Origin: a virus
Strand: one strand, 5' to 3'
IMG/VR virus record: IMGVR_UViG_3300045972_000138
Span: 191,513-237,609 of that record
Length of the DNA: 46,097 bases
The notes beneath the pieces were generated by a model. The model saw nothing but the letters and a program-made list of their open reading frames with translations, searched no databases and had not been told where the DNA came from. The stretch's first letter is position 1, and the number at the start of each line of letters is the position of its first letter. Positions 37,403-44,179 of this stretch are shown piece after piece. The position numbers and the translations under genes were made by a program.

Positions 37403-37555
37403 TTAAGTAGACTTCTTTGCTTTGGGCTCGGGGAAATAAAACAGCTTAGTCTTGCCTGCAAGCCCGTGTTGCAGTGCGTAGCGCAAGCACACAGCTTTAG
37501 TGCCTATGCAATAAGCATACACACCGTCGTTGCTTATAAGTGTCCAGTCGTACAT
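37403..37555 (-). CDS. 50-aa hypothetical protein
   Basis: Minus strand ATG at 37555 with SD AAGGAG and a promoter with TGTAAAG box. Reads MYDWTLISNDGVYAYCIGTK and ends in a Lys-rich tail (PKAKKST). Shares CIGxK with the 38291 microprotein (TYCIGGK), hinting at a common origin. Confidence 0.7.
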   Translation of the reverse strand: MYDWTLISNDGVYAYCIGTKAVCLRYALQHGLAGKTKLFYFPEPKAKKST

Positions 37556-37576
37556 GTTAACTCCTTATGTACGTTT

Positions 37577-37582
37577 ATTATA
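37577..37582 (-). promoter_or_regulatory. extended -10, minus strand
   Basis: TGCTATAAT; 26 bp downstream of a TGTAAAG box. Drives 37555. Confidence 0.65.
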
Positions 37583-37608
37583 GCAGATTTTCTAAGTTAA
37601 AGTTCCAT

Positions 37609-37625
37609 CTTTACATATCTTTACA
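37609..37625 (-). promoter_or_regulatory. TGTAAAG box, copy 2
   Basis: TGTAAAGATATGTAAAG, 26 bp upstream of the -10 of gene 37555. Confidence 0.7.
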
Positions 37626-37711
37626 AAGCAGCAATCGTGCTTTTAGCTTTGAGTTCTGCGATCTTAGGTAGCGAGGTAAGTCATCTTAGGAATCTAAAAT
37701 CTAAGATAGAT

Positions 37712-37754
37712 CCTCACACGACATGCTCAAGACGCCGACCTGTGCTGACCGAGA
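37712..37754 (+). repeat. 43-nt dispersed element, copy F
   Basis: CCTCACACGACATGCTCAAGACGCCG..CTGACCGAGA, exactly 43 nt. Confidence 0.6.
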
Positions 37755-37761
37755 TTGTTTG

Positions 37762-37790
37762 TTGACAACAGCAAGTAAATGTGCTATAAA
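37762..37790 (+). promoter_or_regulatory. consensus promoter, near-leaderless
   Basis: TTGACA, 17-bp spacer, TGCTATAAA; ATG 8 bases later. Confidence 0.75.
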
Positions 37791-37798
37791 ATAACACT

Positions 37799-38005
37799 AT
37801 GCAAACCTACCGATACACTCTGAAGGACCTGAGCACAGGTAACGAGGAGATTAGAGAGTTCACCGGATACGACAACGAAGTCTTCTCGGTTGACTCTATC
37901 GCCTGCAAGAAGGTTAAAGACGAGGCCGCACGCTCTCTTATAGCGTACTGGAACTACTCACACAAAGGTAAGCGGAGTTACACCCTACTCTCGCCGGGGC
38001 ACTAG
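37799..38005 (+). CDS. hypothetical protein, near-leaderless mRNA
   Basis: 68 aa, no SD. YRYTLKDLSTGNEEIREFTG; small alpha/beta. Converges with gene 37985-38155. Function unknown. Confidence 0.7.
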   Translation: MQTYRYTLKDLSTGNEEIREFTGYDNEVFSVDSIACKKVKDEAARSLIAYWNYSHKGKRSYTLLSPGH

Positions 38006-38155
38006 AGATTCTGCGAAGTACATAGGCAAGGCAGCAAGCAGCGATGATGCAGCAGCCTCGAGCACAAATGTCTTTGGTATCATAAATGCATACGCGATAA
38101 CAAACGCTATCGCCTGAACTACCAGGAAGACGGTAAACAAATAACGAGGATGCAT
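37985..38155 (-). CDS. small membrane protein, two TM segments
   Basis: 56 aa from ATG at 38155. Hydrophobic segments near residues 5-26 and 32-48, basic end (VPRRE). 1 base after the stop of the gene before it on this strand; overlaps the plus-strand gene 37799 tail to tail. Function unknown. Confidence 0.6.
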   Translation of the reverse strand: MHPRYLFTVFLVVQAIAFVIAYAFMIPKTFVLEAAASSLLAALPMYFAESLVPRRE

Positions 38156-38156
38156 T

Positions 38157-38291
38157 TTACTTGCTCTCGATGTTTGTCTGAGCGATCTCCCAAACCATCT
38201 GCACGAAACGTTTGAAAGACATTGGCTTACCGCCGATGCAGTAAGTGCGTGTAACGTGTTGCAGGTAAGCGTAGTTGGCTGATGCGGGCAT
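38157..38291 (-). CDS. 44-aa hypothetical protein
   Basis: Minus strand ATG at 38291, SD AAGGAG. Reads MPASANYAYLQHVTRTYCIG then a helix (PMSFKRFVQMVWEIAQTN). Promoter with TGTAAAG box upstream. Function unknown. Confidence 0.7.
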   Translation of the reverse strand: MPASANYAYLQHVTRTYCIGGKPMSFKRFVQMVWEIAQTNIESK

Positions 38292-38317
38292 AGTGTGCTC
38301 CTTGTTGCGATAAAACA

Positions 38318-38345
38318 ATTATAGCATAGAAACATTCCAATGCAA
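38318..38345 (-). promoter_or_regulatory. sigma70-type promoter, minus strand
   Basis: TTGCAT, 16-bp spacer, TATAAT. Drives 38291. Confidence 0.75.
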
Positions 38346-38349
38346 CTCA

Positions 38350-38366
38350 CTTTACATATCTTTACA
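38350..38366 (-). promoter_or_regulatory. TGTAAAG box, copy 3
   Basis: TGTAAAGATATGTAAAG, 26 bp upstream of the -10 of gene 38291. Confidence 0.7.
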
Positions 38367-38376
38367 CAGCACAGGA

Positions 38377-38419
38377 CCGTGCTCTACGTGATCAAGGCCA
38401 GCGACTTGACCTACCGAGG
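38377..38419 (+). repeat. 43-nt dispersed element, copy G
   Basis: CCGTGCTCTACGTGATCAAGGCC..CTACCGAGG, exactly 43 nt. Confidence 0.55.
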
Positions 38420-38752
38420 TTCTAAGTCGCTCGCGTCTTAGGTTTTTGTAACCTTTGATATCTGCAGCGCGACAGCCTCGGTGGAGGTTTTACTGCTGCG
38501 AAAAACCCCTGCGAGGTATAAAAACATACGGCCAGCCTCCTACGTGCAAACATTATAACATAGGACCTCGCTCTACAAGTAAATTCTTTAAGTAGAATTT
38601 AATACCTTAGCGAGAACAAGTATTACCTCGCTGGTACACACTCAAGCCAGCGAGCAAGCATAGCGCGATACATACGCACTGTATAAAACAGCAGTAGTAA
38701 CATTCTCGCAAAACCCATTTGTTCCCCTACACATATAGCACGGCAAATCAAT
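38420..38752. other. gene-free region with CTCG/CGAG hairpins
   Basis: No gene seen. Hairpins include CCTCGGTGGAGG..CCCCTGCGAGG (38477-38517), and CTCGCTGG/CCAGCGAG with loop TACACACTCAAG (38627-38654). Confidence 0.5.
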
Positions 38753-38769
38753 TGTAAAGATATGTAAAG
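38753..38769 (+). promoter_or_regulatory. TGTAAAG box, copy 4
   Basis: TGTAAAGATATGTAAAG on the plus strand, 26 bp upstream of the -10 of gene 38827. Confidence 0.7.
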
Positions 38770-38795
38770 CAGCACACTTTCACCCAAAGAAGCGT

Positions 38796-38801
38796 TATAA
38801 T
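38796..38801 (+). promoter_or_regulatory. -10 element
   Basis: TATAAT, poor -35, 26 bp after a TGTAAAG box; leader ACACATAGCAACAAAGGA. Confidence 0.65.
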
Positions 38802-38826
38802 AAACACATAGCAACAAAGGACTAAC

Positions 38827-39429
38827 ATGCAAGCAAACGAAGCACTACAAGCAATCGCCCTGCACAACAGTGGCAACAGCATCCGCAAGGAACAAGTGAG
38901 CGACATACTAGCAGCAACACGAGGCACAACAATGGCAAGCATTGTGCAAGTAACAAAGGTTGCACTTGCCGCAAAGCATAAGCTGATTAACATTAAAAAG
39001 GTTACTGAGGCTAGCGTGCAACTGTTTAACAACATTAGCGAGCACACAAGCGTATGGGCTAACGCAGTAAAGCGCAGTGCCTCGAAGAACAGCGATAACG
39101 ATGCAGCAAACATCGAGGGCTTCACAGCACAAAGCAACTGGTTTGAGCATACAGATTGCTACAGCATTGTCAAGCACAAAAGCAAAGAACAATACTATCT
39201 GTATGCTATATACAACAAGGCAGCAGCCGTGTATATGTTAGACGGCGTTGAAGTAAGCAAGGACGAGGTAGCAGCATACATGACCCCTGCAGCCGCAAAG
39301 GAACTGTTGGAGCCATACGACGCTACCCTTAACGTAACGCACGACGTACTACATACAGCAGTGTGCCGCGCTACTGCACTGGAGAACATAGTGAGCATAG
39401 TAGCGAACAAGCAACTGCTAATTGTGTAG
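38827..39429 (+). CDS. conserved phage hypothetical protein
   Basis: 200 aa. Contains VWANAVKRSA, NWFEHTDCYSIVKHKS and YMTPAAAKELL, a pattern I recall from hypothetical proteins of several large Proteobacteria phages. Helical N-terminal third, beta-rich rest. SD AAAGGA. Function unknown. Confidence 0.8.
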   Translation: MQANEALQAIALHNSGNSIRKEQVSDILAATRGTTMASIVQVTKVALAAKHKLINIKKVTEASVQLFNNISEHTSVWANAVKRSASKNSDNDAANIEGFTAQSNWFEHTDCYSIVKHKSKEQYYLYAIYNKAAAVYMLDGVEVSKDEVAAYMTPAAAKELLEPYDATLNVTHDVLHTAVCRATALENIVSIVANKQLLIV

Positions 39430-39461
39430 CGTACACACAACAGTACAGCGCAGCATCCGTG

Positions 39462-39497
39462 CTCGCTGTACTCAATCCTAAGAGTAGGCACAGCGAG
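39462..39497 (+). other. hairpin CTCGCTGT/ACAGCGAG
   Basis: 8-bp perfect stem in the 233-base gap after gene 38827; same CTCG/CGAG ends as other elements. Nothing else seen in the gap except TATAGGAA/TTCCTATA (39634-39654). Confidence 0.45.
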
Positions 39498-39649
39498 GGT
39501 TCCGCACCCAGTTGCAAAAGATAACCTCGATGTAGATATTTTAGGAAAAATCCCAGTCAGCACTATATCTGCGAGAATCTGTGATAGAAAATATCTAGTG
39601 GCAAGCCGCAACTAATTTTTTCCTCCAACTCCTATAGGAACCATCTTCC

Positions 39650-39657
39650 TATAAATA
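39650..39657 (+). promoter_or_regulatory. late-type promoter TATAAATA
   Basis: Exact T4 late motif, 5 bases before ATG 39663, so the transcript would be leaderless. Confidence 0.6.
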
Positions 39658-39662
39658 TATCT

Positions 39663-39992
39663 ATGCTACGTATCATTCTATTAACTATCTTACTAACTGG
39701 TTGTGCCACTAAGTTTGAAAAAGGTTCAGCCGGAATGGTGTATTGGCATAAGCTGGATTCTCAAGACGAAATTGTAGAAGCATGTTTACCTCCGCATACT
39801 AGGGGTTCGATTGTATTCAATATTCGTGGATGCTATGTGTTCAATGATAATGTTTGCCATATATACGCACAGGATGATATTAACAGTATGAAGTATTTAG
39901 GGCACGAACTCAAACACTGTTTTGATGGTCACTTTCATAATGCACGCGGGCAATGGTATAAGCTTGATAAGAATGGTAATATCATAGATTAA
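39663..39992 (+). CDS. lipoprotein with zincin-like motif, paralogue 2
   Basis: 109 aa. Lipobox LTGC (Cys14). GHELKHCFDGHFH near residues 79-91, with VYWHKL and NVCHIYAQDD as in paralogue 23441 (VQWHKV, KVCHIYAMD). All candidate zinc ligands kept. No SD; late-type motif. Codon use is more AT-rich than paralogue 1. Confidence 0.75.
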   Translation: MLRIILLTILLTGCATKFEKGSAGMVYWHKLDSQDEIVEACLPPHTRGSIVFNIRGCYVFNDNVCHIYAQDDINSMKYLGHELKHCFDGHFHNARGQWYKLDKNGNIID

Positions 39993-40083
39993 CTTCAATG
40001 CCGGTATTTTTCTAGGCCTTAAAAAAATTTTACAGTAAAATTTTCTCCAGCCCACTATAGGGTCAATCATATTCCTATTTTTA

Positions 40084-40091
40084 GATAAATA
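40084..40091 (+). promoter_or_regulatory. late-type promoter GATAAATA
   Basis: GATAAATATGGGAT, 7 bases before ATG 40099; same 14 bases as at 31036. Confidence 0.55.
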
Positions 40092-40098
40092 TGGGATT

Positions 40099-40302
40099 AT
40101 GGTACTATATATGTTCCTTCCTACAATAAGGCCAGATTCAAGTAAGGAACTTATAAAACGTGTCCGTACAGCCAAAGTATGGCTAATAGAGCATAAGGTA
40201 CTAGCAAGTGGAAGTTGTGTTATGTTCAATAATACCGAAGATTACCTATTCTTTAAACTTCAATTCAGCGACTTGCTACAGGACATATACAATGACAATT
40301 AA
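40099..40302 (+). CDS. FKL-tail family, member 1
   Basis: 67 aa. Strand-helix start, then VMFNNTEDYLFFKLQFSDLL. A second ATG at 40111 is possible. First of 19 genes sharing the tail. Leaderless. Confidence 0.65.
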   Translation: MVLYMFLPTIRPDSSKELIKRVRTAKVWLIEHKVLASGSCVMFNNTEDYLFFKLQFSDLLQDIYNDN

Positions 40303-40552
40303 GATAAATGTAAACAATTCATATATACAGCACGCCTACTCTGCTGCATACAATGCTTTATACGAGCCGGCTCAACGTGAATATGATTTCTTTAATAATA
40401 GAGAACTTCATGATTACTGGATGGTACGTACTAAGGAATTGCTATGTGCTCAAAACAAATTCAAGATTATATCAGAGCGTAGTGGTTACCCTACTGAGAT
40501 AGAGTTTGAGGATGAGAGCGATCTAATTGTGTTCAAATTGAAGTATAGATAA
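40292..40552 (+). CDS. FKL-tail family, member 2
   Basis: 86 aa from ATG 40292 (nested in member 1). Tail EIEFEDESDLIVFKLKYR; middle has DYWMVRTKELLCAQNKF. Confidence 0.7.
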   Translation: MTIKINVNNSYIQHAYSAAYNALYEPAQREYDFFNNRELHDYWMVRTKELLCAQNKFKIISERSGYPTEIEFEDESDLIVFKLKYR

Positions 40553-40555
40553 ATA
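40548..40555 (+). promoter_or_regulatory. late-type promoter GATAAATA
   Basis: 8 bases before ATG 40564, overlapping the stop of member 2. Confidence 0.55.
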
Positions 40556-40563
40556 TAGCAATT

Positions 40564-41793
40564 ATGTTACTATACGAACTCATATCCGAAGCTAGGCGTA
40601 ACCCTGGGCAAAATGTTAAAGCTGAAGGGCACGAAGCGGCTGTTAATTTTCTAAAGAGTAAAGGCAAGGAATTACGATACTACGGGGTTAGTATGACAGA
40701 TATTCCTAAGCTAGGGATTAACCCCGGATCTAGGTATAACACTCCTGTAGGTATTTACTATTACCCTGCTGAATACTATGTAAGAAAGAAGAGTAAGGGT
40801 AAAGAATTAGAGTTTAAGGATGATGCACCTTATATACAGGTTTTTAAGATTAAGGCTAACACTATAGAACTTATCGATGAAGTAAACCACGATACGTATG
40901 GTGGATACGTTAAGTTACTATATAAGAATGTTGGGCAGATTGCGAAGTATATTAATAAGTCGGAAAAAGAAACTTATAGCTTACTTAATAAACTAACAAT
41001 GGAAGCACCGCAAGAAGCTAAGGTTAATTCCTATGGTGGATGTCTATGGTATATACTTTACTCCTTGGGATTCTATGCTGGTAGGGATAAGCGCGATAAT
41101 GCTCCACCACGTAGTTCTGTTGTGTGGAATGCACTTATAAGAATGTTAGGATTAGATGGGATTGAGGATAACGGTGCGGGTATTATACACGAGAATGAAC
41201 CTTACCAGGGTGTTATTGTAAATCCTAGAGGTGTGGAGCACGTTAATACATTTAAGAATGTAGGTAAGAAGGATGATACAACTAGCCTTAGATTTACTAA
41301 GTGGGCTAATGCACCTATTAACGAATTTTCTATAGGTAACTTAGCGGATGATGTAGACGAGTGGGATATGCAATATAGTGATAAGCATAGGAAAGAATGT
41401 AAGGCGATTATGACTAAGGTACTTACTGTATTACGTAACTCTCCTTCTACTTATTTAAGTTTGGGCCAGCGAAAAATATTCTCTTTGTTAAGGTTAAGTA
41501 ATGACACTAATGTTAGGCAGGAATTGGCTGTAGGATATTTTGCTGCTAAGTTTCCTAGAATGAAGGCAGAGCTAGATGAAATAGTTACTGTATGGGAAGA
41601 AGAAAAGAATAGTGTTGAGTGGGCTGCGAAGCCAGAAAGTAGAAAGCAACGTGCATTTGCATTATGGGTACCTCCCGAGAAAGTAGCATACGCGCATGAG
41701 TTTATGCGAAACTTAACTCCGTATAAATCCTCTAGTGCCGATGCTAAGAAGATGATTGATTATATCGAAGCTTCCTTAGCTAGGTTAAAGTAA
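40564..41793 (+). CDS. late phage protein, 409 aa, unknown function
   Basis: Begins LLYELISEAR, a start I associate with virion-related proteins of T4-like phages. Conserved-looking stretches: PGSRYNTPVGIYYYPAEYY (55-73), SYGGCLWYILYSLGFYAGRD (near 155-175), GAGIIHENEPYQGVIVNPRG (near 205-225). Charged helical C-terminal half. Leaderless behind a late-type promoter, so probably a late or structural protein. Enzyme motifs not seen. Confidence 0.75.
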   Translation: MLLYELISEARRNPGQNVKAEGHEAAVNFLKSKGKELRYYGVSMTDIPKLGINPGSRYNTPVGIYYYPAEYYVRKKSKGKELEFKDDAPYIQVFKIKANTIELIDEVNHDTYGGYVKLLYKNVGQIAKYINKSEKETYSLLNKLTMEAPQEAKVNSYGGCLWYILYSLGFYAGRDKRDNAPPRSSVVWNALIRMLGLDGIEDNGAGIIHENEPYQGVIVNPRGVEHVNTFKNVGKKDDTTSLRFTKWANAPINEFSIGNLADDVDEWDMQYSDKHRKECKAIMTKVLTVLRNSPSTYLSLGQRKIFSLLRLSNDTNVRQELAVGYFAAKFPRMKAELDEIVTVWEEEKNSVEWAAKPESRKQRAFALWVPPEKVAYAHEFMRNLTPYKSSSADAKKMIDYIEASLARLK

Positions 41794-41892
41794 TTACATA
41801 ACATTAAAGCAGCGGTTAATAGGTGTTTGAAATTTGCGCTTTTTCGGCGCGCTCGCTGCGTACTGACCTTAACCGCGCCTGAAGGTTTCCAA
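41794..41892. other. intergenic structured RNA candidate
   Basis: GCGGTTAA (41812-41819) pairs with TTAACCGC (41869-41876), enclosing GC-rich inner hairpins (GCGC..GGCGC). No poly-T after it. Confidence 0.4.
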
Positions 41893-41921
41893 TTGACATC
41901 ATTAAATATTAGTTGTATAGT
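41893..41921 (+). promoter_or_regulatory. sigma70-type promoter, leaderless
   Basis: TTGACA, 17-bp spacer, TATAGT; ATG 41930 is 8 bases later. TAAATAT lies in the spacer. Head of the FKL array. Confidence 0.7.
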
Positions 41922-41929
41922 AGCCTAGT

Positions 41930-42142
41930 ATGAGTACATATCAAATATTTCAAGCATGGCAACACAAGGAATTATTCCTGAAAGCGGATGTCTGGCTAAC
42001 TACTGTAGAAGACGGTGCGGAATGGAATTGGAAGCGTGGTAGGTCTACTATAAATGGAGTAGAGTATCCTGCTGCTGTAAATATAGAGCATGAAGAAGAT
42101 TTGTTAGCATTCAAATTAAAGTTTGGTGAATTACTAAGATGA
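41930..42142 (+). CDS. FKL-tail family, member 3
   Basis: 70 aa. Tail VNIEHEEDLLAFKLKFGELL. Opening gene of the compact array; all later members overlap or abut. Confidence 0.7.
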   Translation: MSTYQIFQAWQHKELFLKADVWLTTVEDGAEWNWKRGRSTINGVEYPAAVNIEHEEDLLAFKLKFGELLR

Positions 42143-42333
42143 AAACTATACGTGTGGGCTCTTGGCCTTTTCCAACTGGTGTAGCCGCAGAGCGACAAGT
42201 GTGGCTATTAGAATTACCTAAAATGAAGAATGGAAGCCCTGCATATACATATGATAGTGGGTTAACATTTTCTAGAATAATATTTAAACGCAATGAAGAT
42301 GCAACTGCTTTTAGGTTAAAGTTTGATCTATGA
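42139..42333 (+). CDS. FKL-tail family, member 4
   Basis: 64 aa. Strand KTIRVGSW, tail IIFKRNEDATAFRLKFDL. ATGA overlaps on both sides. Confidence 0.7.
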   Translation: MKTIRVGSWPFPTGVAAERQVWLLELPKMKNGSPAYTYDSGLTFSRIIFKRNEDATAFRLKFDL

Positions 42334-42590
42334 ATATTATTATTGAACCACCTGTCAGCGATTATTATATTGTACAGGTTGATGTTACTGATGCTATGTT
42401 AGCCGAGGATCCGTGGGGCAGAGAATGGTTTCCGGAAATAGAAGCGTGGTGCCACCAAACGCTCGGGCAACAAGATATGTGGGGCGAACCCGTAGTAACT
42501 GGCTGGAAGCGTATGCGTAATAAGTTTTTCTTTGCAGATGAAGATATGCTTACTATGTTTAAGTTAGTGTGGGGTGGACCTGTAGAGTGA
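42330..42590 (+). CDS. FKL-tail family, member 5
   Basis: 86 aa. YYIVQVDVTDAM strand, helix EIEAWCHQTLG, tail KFFFADEDMLTMFKLVWG. W-rich middle typical of the array. Confidence 0.7.
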   Translation: MNIIIEPPVSDYYIVQVDVTDAMLAEDPWGREWFPEIEAWCHQTLGQQDMWGEPVVTGWKRMRNKFFFADEDMLTMFKLVWGGPVE

Positions 42591-42826
42591 AAGCAACAGG
42601 TGACACCGTTTGCCAAGTTACTGTCGGTGATGGTACTCTGTATGAGTTCGAATACTACACATATACTATGCAAGCCGAATACTTTGTTAGACGCGATTGG
42701 GTTAAAGAGAATATAGGAATATTCGGTAAAGACTATTATCATCACCAAGGTACATGGTGGTTTAAAACAGAAGAAGATTTGTTAGCATTTATATTAAGGT
42801 TTGACTACGGAAGAAATAATGTATAA
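42587..42826 (+). CDS. FKL-tail family, member 6, GTG start
   Basis: 79 aa from GTG 42587 (GTGA overlap). Tail WWFKTEEDLLAFILRFDYG (FKL changed to FIL). Confidence 0.65.
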   Translation: MKATGDTVCQVTVGDGTLYEFEYYTYTMQAEYFVRRDWVKENIGIFGKDYYHHQGTWWFKTEEDLLAFILRFDYGRNNV

Positions 42827-43031
42827 TCTAAAGGTAATAAAGGATGGTCGGTCTAATAGCGATGGCGATGACCTCTGGGATCACTTTGTTGATTGGGTTG
42901 TGGATACACGCGGTGTACGGTATGTAGATACTGTATTATCTGAAATGAACGCAAAGAACATAAATGGTACTCCGTACATACAGTTTCGGTCCGAAGAGGA
43001 TGCAATCGTATTTAAGTTGAGGTTTACATAA
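42819..43031 (+). CDS. FKL-tail family, member 7
   Basis: 70 aa from ATG 42819. Tail IQFRSEEDAIVFKLRFT, the cleanest match to the consensus. Confidence 0.7.
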   Translation: MYNLKVIKDGRSNSDGDDLWDHFVDWVVDTRGVRYVDTVLSEMNAKNINGTPYIQFRSEEDAIVFKLRFT

Positions 43032-43052
43032 TGTTCGAATTGGGTGCCGACT

Positions 43053-43301
43053 ATGAATGGAATTAATTTGGGTAGGAAAGAACCTACCTGGTCATTTGTT
43101 AAGTTTCCCGACTTTGATCAAAGAGCAGAATGGAAAATATCAGGTGATACCTTAACTGATTACAGGGCATTTTTGGAAACAAATGCAGGACCAGAAACCG
43201 ATACCTGGTACTGGCTCCGGGGTGACAGATTCGCACAAGGCGTGTATATTAGTGATGCGTCTGTAGCAGTAATGTTTAAATTGAAATTTGATTTATCGTA
43301 A
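43053..43301 (+). CDS. FKL-tail family, member 8
   Basis: 82 aa from ATG 43053 (GTG 43044 possible). Tail VYISDASVAVMFKLKFDLS. An abortive frame ATG..TAA at 43031-43066 sits exactly where a coupled start is expected. Confidence 0.65.
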   Translation: MNGINLGRKEPTWSFVKFPDFDQRAEWKISGDTLTDYRAFLETNAGPETDTWYWLRGDRFAQGVYISDASVAVMFKLKFDLS

Positions 43302-43525
43302 TGTTGCAGCAGGACTTCGACGGATGGTATATAATTAACGGACCTAATTCTGTTAGGATATATAAATCGTTGGACTGGTGTAAGAAAAATCTTCCTGCTG
43401 ATATATGGGAATATTCTTGGCATAATGGGGTCTTCTCATTTAAGAATAGTACAGATGCGTTAATGTTTAAACTTTTATTTGATGATGATTGTAGATCAAG
43501 GGATACTCAACAAAGTGTGGACTAA
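43301..43525 (+). CDS. FKL-tail family, member 9
   Basis: 74 aa. GWYIINGPNSVRIYKSLDWC, tail FSFKNSTDALMFKLLFDDD plus an extension of about 12 residues overlapping member 10. Confidence 0.65.
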   Translation: MLQQDFDGWYIINGPNSVRIYKSLDWCKKNLPADIWEYSWHNGVFSFKNSTDALMFKLLFDDDCRSRDTQQSVD

Positions 43526-43733
43526 CTGGCTCAGAAAAAAATTTACTGATCCATACATAGTAAGATCTAACAGCACGGATTATTCGCGGGTTGCAAGACG
43601 TTCGCATATTGCACAGGAATTTGAAATGTGGTTATGGGCAGAAGGTGCAGCCGTTAGGCGTGCTAACAAGAAATGCACTTTAGAATTCTTTGATGAAGCA
43701 GATGCATTAGCCTTTGTTCTAAGAAACAGTTAA
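43482..43733 (+). CDS. FKL-tail family, member 10
   Basis: 83 aa from ATG 43482 (or 43485). Tail CTLEFFDEADALAFVLRNS. Starts 44 bases inside member 9. Confidence 0.65.
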   Translation: MMIVDQGILNKVWTNWLRKKFTDPYIVRSNSTDYSRVARRSHIAQEFEMWLWAEGAAVRRANKKCTLEFFDEADALAFVLRNS

Positions 43734-43734
43734 T

Positions 43735-43953
43735 ATGATTAAATCAGAATTGAAATTAACAGATAGTCGTAGTGTTGTGTATGTTGCAGCAACAGAGGTG
43801 CAACCCTGGATGGAAGAAACTTTTGGCAAGAAAGAAAACGGTAAGCGCAGGCAATGGTCTGTAAGGGCAGATTACCATAATCGTAAGATTATTATTATGA
43901 CACGTATCCCGGAACAGGCTGTAATAGTTAGATTGCGATGGGGTTCGATATGA
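43735..43953 (+). CDS. FKL-tail family, member 11
   Basis: 72 aa. SVVYVAATEVQPWMEETFG, tail IIIMTRIPEQAVIVRLRWGS: a divergent tail (VRLRW). Confidence 0.65.
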   Translation: MIKSELKLTDSRSVVYVAATEVQPWMEETFGKKENGKRRQWSVRADYHNRKIIIMTRIPEQAVIVRLRWGSI

Positions 43954-44165
43954 CATACCTATTAGACACTGGATTGCCTACTGCTACCGCTCCGTGGTTT
44001 GCTAACTTCATTAATATGTGTGCCGACGAATCGCAGTCTAAGGTTAATTTAGAAGATTCATTCAGAAGTAATTTAGCAAAGTATAACGGGCGCGGTACCA
44101 AGAGTGCCTTTATCGAATTCGATACTCCAGAAGATGCAGTTGCTTTTGTGCTAAAATGGTCGTAA
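43950..44165 (+). CDS. FKL-tail family, member 12
   Basis: 71 aa from ATG 43950. Tail AFIEFDTPEDAVAFVLKWS. ATGA overlap with member 11. Confidence 0.65.
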   Translation: MTYLLDTGLPTATAPWFANFINMCADESQSKVNLEDSFRSNLAKYNGRGTKSAFIEFDTPEDAVAFVLKWS

Positions 44166-44179
44166 CATGTTTATACTAG

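Noticed and set aside
29208-38419. The 43-nt elements as a CRISPR array or hammerhead/twister ribozyme
   Set aside because: They are dispersed without spacers, and lack the CUGAUGA..GAAA core of hammerheads or a recognisable twister core.
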